From Charina bottae (lineage: Eukaryota; Chordata; Lepidosauria; Squamata; Charinaidae), in the NCBI GenBank assembly GCA_023362775.1, contig JALMGJ010000002.1, positions 57,864,914-57,928,913 of the forward strand: DNA of 64,000 nucleotides, read 5' to 3'. The notes under the pieces were generated by a model, which did not search any database, had not been told where the DNA came from, and saw nothing but the letters and a program-made list of their open reading frames with translations. This document shows, in pieces, positions 32,823 through 43,258 of this stretch (its first letter is position 1; the number at the start of each line of letters is the position of its first letter). The translations under genes and the position numbers were made by a program.

Positions 32823-33185
32823 TTAGGATTTTAAATAGCTCAGCTGGGATACTGTCTTCTCCGCTAGCTTTGCTGTTAGCTTACCTTGATTCATAGATCT
32901 TACATTCCAGGTTCCTATGCAATATTGTTCTTTACAGCATCGGACTTTCCTTCCACTTCCAGACACATCCACAACTGAGCGTCCTTTCGGCTTTGGCCCA
33001 GCCGCTTCACTCTTTCTGGAGCTACTTGGAATTGCCCTCCGCTCTTCCCCAGTAGCATTTTGGACACCTTCCGACCTGAGGGGCTCATCTTCCGGCGTCA
33101 TATCTTTTAGCCTTTTGATACTGTCCATGGGTTTTCTTGGCAAGGATACTGGAGTGGTTTGCCATTCCCTCCTCCAGTGGACCAC
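32823..33185 (-). pseudogene. Bov-B 5' UTR and start of endonuclease, truncated
   Basis: The frame covers the leader (WRREWQTTPVSLPRKPMDS) and the conserved entry to the APE domain (EQYCIGTWNVRSMNQGKL). It then runs over the deletion joint into out-of-frame RT sequence. It shows that the 5' end of this element was copied completely before the middle was lost. Confidence 0.8.
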
Positions 33186-33458
33186 GTTTTGTCAGAACTC
33201 TCCATCATGACCTGTTCTTCTTGACCTGACTTCATTGAGTTACGCAAGCCCCTTCACCATGACAAGGCAGTGATCCATGAAGGGGTTACTGTTGATAGCA
33301 GATCCTAAAAGGCAGAAGCTACCCACTACTTCAATATCTTCATTGTCAATTCTAAAGCTGGTTGTTCTTTTGTCATTCTTTTTGTCTTTTTTAGATTTAA
33401 TCTTAGTCCCATTTTTTTCACTGGGCTCCTAGACTTTCACTACTAGAGCTTGAAGATC

Positions 33459-34368
33459 TGTCAGGATGGAGGTTGTGTTGGAGGAAGAGGAGGACAAAAG
33501 CACGGGAAAGATCGTTGGGGAAAGTGCAGGAGAAACCATTGGGGGAAAAGCAACAACTGAGGGAGAAGCGAACCAGCTGATTGGGGAAAGACAGGGGCAG
33601 AGTCCCCCACCACCAATCAGTGCATGAGCCAGGAGAGCTGAGAAAAGAGCCGCCCAGCTGGAGCAGGGATTGGTTCCCACCTGCCAGCGGCGGGAAATCC
33701 AGGATATAAAAAGGAGCCAGACACAGAAGCAGGTTGCTGGAGACAACCGTTCTACGGAGCTCCCAGTACTGCCTCTAGACTACCCACCAGAATCGCCTTT
33801 GGAAGCCTGCCCTGCCACTGCGACGGAACCTGCTCCTCCACCCTGCCTCATCGCTATGCCAGAACCTACTGCTGACCTGCATCTTGCCTCTGCTGCCTCC
33901 AAGCCTGCCGCTGTCTCCAAGCTTGCTGCTGGTGGTTGCCCCGCTGCCACCGCTGCCTCCAAGCTCAACTGCATGGAGTTCCGCTTCTGGGTCCTGCTGG
34001 GATTCTGCGCCGGTCGTAGCGCCTGACTCTTGCCTTGCTGCTCCAGGGAAACATCGTGTCAAGCCTTGTCTTACTGTGCAGTGGGGAACTTTGTTCTCAA
34101 GCCTTGCCCTACTGCCAAGTGGGGACTCTGATTCCTAAAACCTTGCCTTGCTGTCAAGTGGGGATTCTGAACCAAACCTTGCCTTGTTGCCAAGTGTGGA
34201 ATCTATTCCAGTCTTACACTGCTGTCTAGGGGAACCCTGGTGCTAAGCCTTGCCTTGTGTTCACGCATTAATCTATTACTTGCCTGTTTGAATTGTTTAC
34301 TATACATTCTTGTAAATAAAGTTTAATAATTCAACTCTCCCTGATCAAATCATACTCAGAACAGGACA
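33459..34368 (+). mobile_element. Solo LTR, 910 bp, nested in the old RTE
   Basis: It starts TGTCAGGATGG and ends GAACAGGACA. The TSD is 5 bp with one mismatch (agatc at 33454-33458, agatt at 34369-34373), and RTE similarity continues on both sides. U3-like part with CCAAT motifs (near 33612), TATA box 'ggatataaaaagg' near 33702-33714, and poly(A) signal AATAAA near 34315. After the TATA box there is C+T-rich DNA and a degenerate repeated 'gccttgccttgctgtcaagtg' unit (34080-34260). Same 3' terminus as the LTR at 691-1830, but shorter and diverged. No internal retroviral genes. Confidence 0.85.
34080..34260 (+). repeat. Degenerate about 45-bp tandem repeat inside LTR
   Basis: About four diverged units built around 'cttgccttgctgtcaagtgg' and 'ggggactctgattc', in the R/U5-like half of the LTR. 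Confidence 0.6.
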
Positions 34369-35720
34369 AGATTGTTTCAATTTTCAGATATCAGAGTAGA
34401 GCCACCAGCATAGTGCATATCATTGTGGTTTCTCCAGTTTTGAAATCACTCTAATCTTCTTCAACCCAGCTTCCCTCAATATAGATTCAGTATATAGACT
34501 GAAGGGAGATATAAGCTTTGTCTCACACCTTTGGCAATCTGGAGCCAGTCTGTTTCAACATGTTCCATCTGGACTGAGGCTTCCTGACCTGTGTATAGAT
34601 TTTGCATGATGACAATGTGATGTTCTGGGATTCACGTTTTTCAAAGCACATTCCACATGTGACATGACTGACACAATCAAAGGCCTTTCTACAATCAATG
34701 AAACACATATTGAATTCTTTTGGCATTTTCTGGCTTTCTCAATTATCCAGTGTGCATCAGCAATAGTGTTTTATGTTCCTTGGCCTTTCTAAAACCAGCT
34801 TGAATATCTGGCATCTCCCTTTTTTATGTAAGATTATAATCTACATTGGATTATCTAAGCAATATTGTACGATAGTTTGCATACTCCATTAAGTCTCCTT
34901 TCTTTGGTCTGGTATGTAGATTGATCCCTTCCACTTTGTTGGCCATTCTGTTGTTCTCTTGGTTAAAACCTTTACTGGTTCTTCTTCTGTTGCTTGCCAT
35001 AGTTCTGTAGATATTCCATCAATCTCTGTAGAATTCTAACTTGGTAATGACCAGAGTGCTGATTTAACTTCATCTTCTAGTAAAAGAGGTTCTTGTAAGT
35101 AGGAAATATATTCTAAGGTACAGTAACTTGGATTTTGACATCTCTATCACATTCCTGTATACTCTTTGTTTGATCTTTAAATCAGTTAATATCTGTCCAT
35201 CATGTTTGTTTCCATCATCAGTGTCTTTACTGATGTGATTGTAATTACGTTTCTTTTTTCTTCTAACAGCTTTCTGAAATTCTTTGTTAAGTTTCTTCCT
35301 GAGATCTTTGTCTTTTGTGGTTTTGGCTTCTCTTCTTGGTAATTTCCACCAATTATTCTGACATCCGGTTTTCTTTCTTCTGATTCATGAATTTGGACAG
35401 TTCTTTTTTTAATATTCAACCTTAACAGCTTCTTTAATTTCATTTAACATTCCCTCTGGTTCCTAATCAATGCAGTTTAAGACTTGAAAGTGATTCCTAA
35501 TGTTCTCCTTGAAAATGGTGGGTATGTATTGAAGATCATATGTAAACTGATTGGCTTTCTTCTCCTTCTTTAGTTTTACTTGAAACTTGCACATGAGCAG
35601 TTTGTGATCTGTCCACAGTCAACCCTGGCCATGTCTTTCTTGTTATAATTAAGCTTTTCCATCTCCTTGTACTAGCAATAATCAAGTTGAAATTTATTCC
35701 TTTCTAAGATTAAGTAAATT

Positions 35721-36220
35721 CAATATAGTTATTTGCTTATGGGAATATTAATTATTTACACTGGGGCCCAATATTTGTTTACTGAAATTGTTTATAAGAA
35801 TATGTTCTCAGAATAATTATTCTCTTATGACTGTAGCTGGGGATTTTTTTCTTTTCACATTTTCACAGAGAGCCCATATTTTGGATAAGTAAAACAAATG
35901 AATAACTTTATATCTAGTGCAGCTACAGGACTTGTTTGTTGTCTTTGAGGAAATAATAAAAAAAGCCAGAGGTGATAGATGTGAGAATTATTTTTTGTGG
36001 GCAATTCTGTTGGCCACTTCTACACATGAGAGATAAGAACTTCATCAACTGCCATAATATTTTTGTAATTACTTATTGGGATATGGGCTTTTTTCCTCTT
36101 TCATTAGTAGAGGGGATTCATTTTGACCTTTTCATTTCAATATTTTCTTAAATAATCATTAATTTTATTCTTTCATTCAATTTATTAGTTGCCTCAATCA
36201 CCAAAGCAACTCTAGAGAGC
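35721..36220. other. No recognisable feature
   Basis: AT-rich DNA between two old RTE remnants. Nothing else identified. Confidence 0.5.
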
Positions 36221-36224
36221 ATTG

Positions 36225-37215
36225 ACTGATTGATTGGTTGTTGGTTATGAGCCATCAAGTTGGTATCAACTCTTAGCAACCACACAGATTTTCTGTCCCT
36301 AACCTGGTCCTTCTGGTCTTTCTTTAAAAAAAATTAACGCTTTTAAACAAGAAGATAAAAACTAACACAAACTAATATAAAGTAAGAAAGAAAAAGGAAA
36401 AAGAAAGAAATCAAATAAAAAGCAGAAATTGCAAGAAAAGAAAAAAAATTGAGGAATAATAGAAAAGAAAGAAAAAATATTTTTCAAAATAATACAATAT
36501 ATGTTAACCTCCCTCTCTGATGGTACATCATATTACTCTTTTTTCTATAATGTATCCTGTCTAATCATCAGAACCATAAATCGCAAGTTTGTTTTTTTCA
36601 TTTTTATGCAAAAAGTCCATAAGAGGCTTCCAGTCACCAATAAATGTAGATATCGTATTTTCTCTAATCAAAGAAGTCAATTTATCCATTTCAGCAAAAT
36701 CTGTCAATTTCACCAACTATTCCTCCATAGTGGGTAATGTCAAAACTTTCCATCTCTGTGCATATAGTAATCTCCCTGCAGTAATCATATACTGAAACAA
36801 TCTTCCACGGCTTTTTTCTAACTGTTTGTCCATTAATCCTAAAAAGAAAAGTTCTGGCTTCAACTGAATATTGATTTTTAAAATCCTCTGTAACAAAGTA
36901 AGCATTTGAATCCAAGGTCCTTCTGGTCTTCCAATGATGCACCGATCACTACTCTGAGTTCATCCGCCTTGCTGCTGGTCTTCCCGTTCTTCTCTTTACT
37001 TCCACCTTTCCCAGCATGAGGGCCTTGTCCAGAGAGCTGGGCCTTCGCATAACGTGTCTGCGGTAGGATAATTTGAGCCTGGTCATTTGTGGCTTGAGTT
37101 AGAACTCCGGATTGATTTGTTTAATGATCCATTTGTTTGTTTTCTTGGCTGTCCATAGTATTGTCCGAAGTTTTCTTCAAGTGTCAATATTCTTTCCATC
37201 CTGCTTCTTCAAAGT
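36225..37215 (-). mobile_element. Old RTE 3' end (third lineage), split by L1
   Basis: Two parts, 36225-36320 and 36931-37215. They share 'gagccatcaagttggtatca', 'cctggtccttctggtctt' and 'gcatgagggccttgtccaga' with the copies at 31007-31514 and 56813-57300. On the minus strand the latter part reads LMLGKVEVKRRTGRP, homologous to the Bov-B LMLGKTEGKRRRGRQ block, which places it in the RTE clade. Only the C-terminus and 3' UTR remain. Confidence 0.75.
36306..36930 (-). mobile_element. L1 3' fragment inserted in the old RTE
   Basis: The insertion (36321-36915) lies between perfect 15-bp copies of ggtccttctggtctt (36306-36320 and 36916-36930), the length expected of an L1 TSD. On the minus strand, 36915 to about 36590 encodes the end of an L1 ORF2 (RLLYAQRWKVLTLPTMEEW-like, then LTDFAEMDKLTSLIRE). 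An A/T-rich 3' UTR follows, with its end at 36321. 5'-truncated. Confidence 0.85.
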
Positions 37216-37239
37216 CTACTAGATAGCAATAACACACCA

Positions 37240-37600
37240 AATAAAATAACAATTTAAAACACACCAAATAAAACCAACAATAAATAAATCTGCCCATGTG
37301 GGGAAACTGCAATGCATTTATTTAATAGAAAATACAATCAATGGCCAGCAGGAAACTGCAATACAAACAACATACACCAGTGGAGTCACAAGCCACCCAG
37401 TCCAAGGGCCTGCTGAAAAAGCCAGACTTTTCATGGCTTTCCTAAAGGACAACATTTATAGATTGGGAAATGCTACCCCAAAGGGAGCCACAGAAAAGGG
37501 CCATCTCTGGAGCCCCACAAGATGGCACTGATTTGCTGATGGGACTGCTAGTACAATGATCCTACTAGACCTTACCAGAAGGGCAGAAACAGAGTGGTGG
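37240..37600 (-). mobile_element. Decayed CR1 C-terminal fragment
   Basis: On the minus strand the stretch around 37390-37520 reads roughly APFGVAFPNL...SFRKAMKSLAFSAG, a diverged form of the CR1 block APALWNILPPEVR...RKDLKTWFCRLA. Much older than the CR1 copy next to it at 37610. Confidence 0.5.
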
Positions 37601-37609
37601 TCCTGGATA

Positions 37610-38598
37610 TATATATTTTTTATTTTATTTATCCTTCAACTTCTATCACCACACCATCTCCCCCAAAGGAGACTCTGGGCGGTTTACAAACATAACAATT
37701 AAAATTTATTGTATAAATAGATATAAAATAATACAATCTATAATCATTATTATTAATAAGTTAAATATAAAATCCAATAGGCGATACAATGATCTTTTAA
37801 AAGGGCTCTATGGCACCAGCCATCCCCATGAGGAACTATTCCTGTTCCCATCCCAAGCGAGGCGGCAAAACCAGGTCTTTAAATTCTTCCAGAAGGACAG
37901 GAGCGACGGGGCCTGCCTCACCTCCGGGGACAGAATGTTCCAAAGGGTAGGTGCCACTGCCGAGAAGGCCCGCCTTCTGGACCCCGTCAAGCGAAACTCC
38001 CTTAAAGACGGGGTCCTAAGCATGCCCTCTTTGCATATTCGAGTGGGATGGTCTGAAGTTATGGGGATGAGACGGTCCCTCAGGTACCCTGGTCCCATGC
38101 CATGTAGGGCTTTAAAGGTAATAACCAACACCTTGAATTGCAACCGGAAGCATACTGGCACCCAGTGCAGCTGGTGCAGCAGAGGTGTCACATGAGCCGA
38201 TCTAGGGGCACCAATAACTGCGCGCACAGCCGCATTTTGGACCAGTTGAAGCTTCCGGATACTCTTCAAGGGTAGCCTCATGTAAAGCGCATTGCAGTAG
38301 TCTATATGGGAGATGACCAGGGCATGAGTGACTGTACGGAGGGACTCCCGATCCAGGAAATGGAATAACTGGCGCACAACACGAAGTTGCGCAAAGCCCC
38401 TTCTGGCCACGACTGCCACCTGCTCTTCGAGCAGGAGTCGTGAGTCCAGAAGGACCCCCAGGTTCTGCACTGATTCTGAATGGGGAAGTGCAACCCCATT
38501 CAGAACCAAAGATGATAATTTCCCGGATCCGGAAGAACCATCAATCCACAGCCACTCCGTCTTACCAGGGTTCAGCTGAAGCCTGTTGTTCATATATC
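37610..38598 (-). mobile_element. CR1/L3-like LINE, 5'-truncated
   Basis: The terminal block 'caccatctcccccaaaggag' and 'actctgggcggtttacaaac' lies near 37645-37690, followed by a 3' UTR and coding sequence to 38598. The tetranucleotide tail is short and imperfect ('tttttattttatttatcc'). Confidence 0.88.
37808..38593 (-). pseudogene. CR1 RT thumb and C-terminal fragment, frame intact
   Basis: 261 codons starting after the catalytic box: LQLNPGKTEWLWIDG, LGVLLDSRLLLEEQVAVVAR, RESLRTVTHALVISHIDYCN, LHWVPVCFRLQFKVLVITF, KALHGMGPGYLRDRLIP, RAFSAVAPTLWNILSPEVRQ, KNLKTWFCRLAW. No stop or frameshift, but catalytic motifs are missing because of 5' truncation. Its ATG sits in NNRLQLNPGK and is not a true start. 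Confidence 0.88.
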
Positions 38599-38697
38599 CA
38601 GTAGGGACTCAACCTTCACTATGCCCCAAAGCCTGGAAGAACAGCTTGGAGGCAGCAAGGCACAAGGCAGGCACTAGGACCTGCATGGAATCCTGGC

Positions 38698-38788
38698 AGG
38701 GCTCGGAGGCGGCAGCAGCAGCCGCGACACACCCAGACACTGCAGCCGACACACTAACATGTCCCAACACAGAGTTTGGAAAGCTCTG
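38698..38788. mobile_element. Partial hAT end related to 7553-7899
   Basis: The right end 'agtttggaaagctctg' (38773-38788) matches the terminal repeat of the hAT element in Bov-B, and the preceding 'ccgacacac' and 'cgcgacacac' stretches resemble its interior. No left end or TSD is found, and the CR1 5' end lies just upstream, so it looks truncated. Confidence 0.4.
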
Positions 38789-38799
38789 TTATAAAAGAT

Positions 38800-40400
38800 C
38801 ACTTTTTCCCCCATGACAAAAGGCATGCATGTTAAGAGAAAATGTGGGAAATGGGCTTCTGTTGACTTACATATTATAGCCTTTGTATAATCAATATGTA
38901 TACTTTATCAATATTTCTAACCAGGAGATTCCTTCCTGAATTCAACTGAACATAAAATAGAACTTTCATGAAATGCAATGGAAGAAGACTAAGGATTCAG
39001 GCGGTTGATATGCTGAGTCAGATCTGCACATACAACTACTTTTAGTCCCCACATCTGTGCAGTCCTTACTGATAAATGCAACCACAAATATGCACGTTTC
39101 TTTGGTTGTCCTTACCAATGTAATGGTTTCTTTACAAATCAAGGGTATATTAAATAGATATGAAGATGGAGTTTCATCTACTCTGGCAGCGGTGCTACAG
39201 TGCTGTAGTGATGGAACTTCCTAGTGAAACTTAGGTTCACTGAATGCAATTGAGAATCAGAAGTGTGCCTTTTCAGAACTGTTTCTGGCTAATTTGATAC
39301 ATTTCAAAAGTTCCCACAACTCCAACCTCTTTATAGAAGAAAAACCTGAGAAGGGTGTGCAGACCAACCCAAAGGAAGGGGTGTAAATCTAAGACTGTCA
39401 GCTTCCAGTCATGGAATGATTTTATCAGTTCTCTTTTTAGTGCCAGTGTTTTAGGGAAAGATTTAAAAGTAACTTATCAGAACCTGTTTCAATGCTTTTC
39501 ATGTGTGTGTGCAAATATGGGTGAGAGTCTGACAGCAGTAGGCCTTTGAGACTTTGTTTGAAGATCACCATCAAGTGGAAGGTCCTTGGTCTCCTACTCC
39601 TCTACCTGTTCAGCAAGTGCCCGACACAAACTCTCAAACATGTTTCTGGATGCTCCATCTCTTAAGCCCGAATCAATTTCCTCTATTACTTTATTCTTGT
39701 ACCTCTTTCATTTAATATACTGTATGTCTTGGGTATCGTGCAAAATGTAAATGATTTTTAAAACCAGTTAAAGAAAAAAAAAAAATTTCAAATATCTAAT
39801 GGAAGCAAAGACCAAACCAATCATTTTATATTAAAAGTTCTGGTGAACAAGAATAGTTTTAAAACCCCTTTAAAAGCAATCACGGAAGAAGCCAGATGTA
39901 TCTCTTTTGAGAGGGAATTTAGCTATCATTGCCACAAAATAAGGCCAGTAATGGGCTTTCACTTGTGTTCAATTGCATTCACTGCAAGGATCCTACCACT
40001 CATGCTGCAGTCATCAATCCAATCTTTTCACAGCCTTCAGCAGAATACCGAGCCTTCTCAGAACAGCAAGTAGTCCAACTACATCTATGATTTAGATAAG
40101 TATATTTGGGAGCAATCATTGTGTTGAGAGCCCAGGTCATCCCTTTATTCTAAGTCAGAGGTGAACACCTGTGGCCATTCAGTCATCCACCTCATTTCAG
40201 GTGTCCTTCATCCTAATTTCAAAAGCTCATTGCAAGGAGCAGGCACTGACCTTTTTCAAGAGCAATCTGTCTCAGTGTTTTGTATAGAAAGAGAGAGAGT
40301 GGAAAACAAAGAATGGCAAAGAGAAAGGGATGGAATTCAGAAAGAGACTGTTGGGTGGAAAATGGATAGCCACACCCATTTTTGGCTCAGACCTTGCCTA
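38800..40400. other. No recognisable feature
   Basis: AT-rich DNA. Short frames (39355-39549, 39843-40073, 40161-40421) have no recognisable motifs. Confidence 0.55.
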
Positions 40401-40404
40401 CTAT

Positions 40405-40920
40405 TTAAGCTCTACCTATGATTAACTGGAGACCCTCAACCTGGGCCTTGATAGAACCACTCCCTAAATTCTTGATGAGCTCATTCATGGGTTCATATAG
40501 ATATTGACAACAATTGGCCTCTGTAGAATCCCTAGCAAACCACAGTTCAGAGTGGAAATCCTTGCTTCTTACTCTAGTTCCAGACAATAAACTTTTCAGG
40601 ATACCATTATCAGTCAAGTCAAAAGCTACCAAGAGATCAGCAAGGTTCAACAAGTAGCACAGCCCCTGTATTTCTCACAGAGCAGGTGATCTGCCAAGGC
40701 AACCAGGCCTGAAACCCAATGTGAATGAACCCTGATACACCACCAATAATACAATTAGCCACAATTCTTCCAAAAAACTGCCTGAAAAGATGGTATTTGT
40801 TATCATGTGTGGTCTCAACCTGTTGTCACCTCCTGAGCATAAACAAGTATATTCTGAACCTGCATGTGAGCCACAGCTCTTCAAGGAACTATTGACTGCT
40901 ATAAAGAGGGTGTTCACACC
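40405..40920 (-). other. Possible ancient repeat, family unknown
   Basis: On the minus strand the sequence reads LNLADLLVAFDLTD and later lines that loosely recall decayed LINE or DNA-transposon text, with phrases such as 'aggcctgaaacccaatg' that look like a dispersed repeat. No catalytic motif is convincing. I record it only because it differs from the surrounding featureless DNA. Confidence 0.25.
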
Positions 40921-40924
40921 AGGT

Positions 40925-41175
40925 CTGAAGTATCACTGTTTGCTTTGGATCTGAACACTGCACACCACTAATATAATGTGTGTGTATCTTAAAACATACA
41001 CACTTAGAATGACTTTGTACTTATTATGGTTGATCGCACAGTCAGCCAGATGTTTAGACTGGATTTGGCATTTTTGTCCACTTATCGAGTCCGTCCCAAG
41101 GACCTGGGATAGGCAGATGTTGTTTAATAATATTAAAGGTATTGTTGCAGGATGTAAGGTGTTCCAGTGATGGTG
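40925..41175. other. Possible interspersed repeat
   Basis: The stretch 'ttgatcgcacagtcagccag' through 'cgagtccgtcccaaggacct' and 'gttgcaggatgtaaggtgtt' has the look of a reptile dispersed repeat, but I cannot name the family and there is no second copy in the window. Confidence 0.3.
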
Positions 41176-41179
41176 ATTT

Positions 41180-42700
41180 TTGTCATTACCAATGGTGTTC
41201 AAGTGGTGCTCCAGATGTTTTGGAATTTGTTATTCTACTATTTGCAGGTCTTTAAATTTTATTACTATTACTATTATTATTATTTACTGCTGTGGTAATA
41301 CAACAATAACAAGGTGTGTAACAGTATAAATATATGTAGAAAATTATACATACTGTACAGTATATGGGGGGGGGGAAGCTAAGGAAAAAATATGCTGCTG
41401 ATGTTCCTGAAAATTAATACAATTTTGGCATAGGAAAAAAAATGTAAAAATGCTTAGCACAGGAAAGAAATCGATACATATATGATTTATATTCCAATCC
41501 TAATTATACTGTTGAAATTTAGTCTCATGGAAATCAATGGAATTTCCACATAGGGAGATCAGCCCAGATGAATTTAATTATGGTTAAGTCCTATAAATTG
41601 AATGGAAATCTTATCAGGTATTGAAGCATTTATGTCCTTTGGTTTCAATCAATGGAGTTCCAAGAAAGAACATCAATCTGAAATCCCATTGAAATCAATA
41701 GGACTTAGGGGTGATTTCCTTGCTGGCCTTTTAAAAGTGGGATACATGTATATTCCTAATCTGCTTGGCTATTAGATGCATGAAGCTTAATAGAGGAAAA
41801 CAATTATTGCTGGTTCAAAAAATAACCAAGGTGTTCTGACACAACCCCCAATACCATGGAAACAGCAGCAAATGTGTGATATCTCAAAAACGTAGAAACT
41901 CTTGTGACAATTATGTTGTAATATGTAACATAGGAAATTTCATTAATTTCCAGTTGAAGGTTTGACTTCTTTCGCTTCTAGGCCAATCCATGTAAGAGAA
42001 CATAACTATATATCATTCTTTTATTAAAATACCAGAATGTAAATTAGACCTTAGATGTAATCATAAGCCATACTGTACTTAATATTATATTATTTTTTCC
42101 CAGTGTATTAACCATGGTGACATCAGAAAATATTATCTGGCTACAATTCCAGGTGAAGAGGGATTCTGTTGTATTTCTTTAGAACATATTGGGCTATTCT
42201 GGCAGGCAATCATAGAGGGATAGGGAATCCATAGCCTTTCATATGTTGTTGAACTGCAATTCCTAGCAGTTCTCTATCCATGCACATGCATACATGTATA
42301 CAACATTCAAAAGATATTGTCCCACTCACATTTCTCCCCACTGATTTAAAAATGATAGGGTTCTTTGGGAAACATTCAAATTCAAGTGATGACAGACATC
42401 TGAGGAAAAGTTCAAAAACTGTCTGTCAACCACTAAGATGCCTTTACCACAATGGTCCCCAGAACTGTTCTTCACAATCTTGACAGAATTTGAGGCCTAT
42501 ATACAGGAATGGAGAATAAGTTTGTTTTTCATACATGTAACTTTCATCTGAATTGATTCCTATGTTTATTTCCATATTAATACATAATTCTTAAAAACAA
42601 TCAAGAAAAAAATCCTTTAATATTTCACAGGCCATATTTTAAACAGTTTTTTTTTTAACCTTAGGCCTTGCATTGTTAAATGTATTATACCAATCGAAGA
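41180..42700. other. No recognisable feature
   Basis: AT-rich DNA with a short ATT-rich simple tract near 41260-41285 and a G-run at 41365-41375. Nothing else identified. Confidence 0.55.
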
Positions 42701-42704
42701 GAAT

Positions 42705-42863
42705 ATTTGTAGCTCAGGGTTGAACTGTGGAGTCCTTGGTGTTCTCTGAACCTTGTTGTTTTCTTGCAGATGTTTCATTACCAGACTAGGCAACATCTTC
42801 AGTGTGGGGAAAAAAAAGGTCTGCAAGAAAACAACAAGGCTCAGAGAACACCAAAGACTCCAC
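42705..42863 (-). mobile_element. Penelope-like element terminus forming an inverted repeat
   Basis: 42705-42815 matches the terminal sequence of the Penelope-like element at 60822-60920 ('agctcagggttgaactgtgg', 'gtttcattaccagactaggc'). Arms 42727-42771 and 42820-42863 are near-perfect reverse complements (about 44 bp) around a loop of about 48 bp. The right arm is a short inverted copy of the terminus. No coding part is present. Confidence 0.75.
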
Positions 42864-42934
42864 ATAAATGTGTTACTTCAGGTTATGCATTTTGGGCACA
42901 TTTTGTATTTGTGAGTGTAGGGTTTTGTTGTTGT

Positions 42935-43258
42935 TTATTTGTTCAGTCGTTTCTGACTCTTTGTGACTTCATGGACCAGTCCACGCCAGAGCCCTCTGTC
43001 GGCCGTCACCATCCCCAGCTCCCCAATGGTTGAGTCCGTGACCTCTAGAATACCATCCATCCATCTTGCCCTTGGTCGGCCCCTCTTCCTTTTGCCTTCT
43101 ACTTTCCCTAGCATCAGCTTCTTCTCCAGGGTATCCTGTCTTCTCATGATGTGGCCAAAGTACTTCAGTTTTGCCTTTAATATCATTCCCTCAAGTGAGC
43201 AGTCTGGCTTGATTTCCTGGAGTATGGACTGGTTTGATCTTCTTGCAGTCCAAGGCAC
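42935..43258 (-). pseudogene. RTE second-lineage C-terminal block
   Basis: PWTARRSNQSILQEIKPDCS, then KLKYFGHIMRRQDTLEKKL, KVEGKRKRGRPRARWMD and VHEVTKSQKRLNK at the end. It completes the protein after the 2-bp frameshift near 43258. Confidence 0.85.

Larger units (their letters stand above)
31525..33285 (-). mobile_element. Bov-B LINE nested in the old RTE, two internal deletions
   Basis: Flanked by a 10-bp TSD, ttactgttga (31515-31524 and 33286-33295). It keeps both ends: the (CAA)n 3' end at the left and the 5' UTR ('catgacaaggcagtgatcca') at the right. One deletion near 31822 removes part of the C-terminal region. A second near 32880 joins the endonuclease start (TWNVRSMNQGKL) to the RT start (the KASGEDSIP region), losing nearly the whole APE and linker. 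About half of the element is missing. Confidence 0.9.
31007..35720 (-). mobile_element. Old RTE-type LINE (third lineage), split by two insertions
   Basis: The remnant is in three parts: 31007-31514, 33296-33458 and 34369-35720. On the minus strand, the 5' part near 35600 matches the end of the APE domain and the following linker of the Bov-B copies. 34680-34800 gives FIDCRKAFDCVSH (palm motif A), and 33300-33420 gives an FCLLGS-like stretch matching the FLGSKITAD region. 31060-31320 matches the C-terminal block and 3' UTR ('cagagagctagatcttcaca'). Many stops and frameshifts. It differs from both Bov-B and the 42923 lineage and is clearly older. The outer ends are approximate. Confidence 0.75.

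Noticed and set aside
32870..32895. A splice-like joint (GGTAAG) at the Bov-B internal deletion
   Set aside because: The GGTAAG is retained in the product and not removed, so the deletion is not a splicing product that uses this donor.
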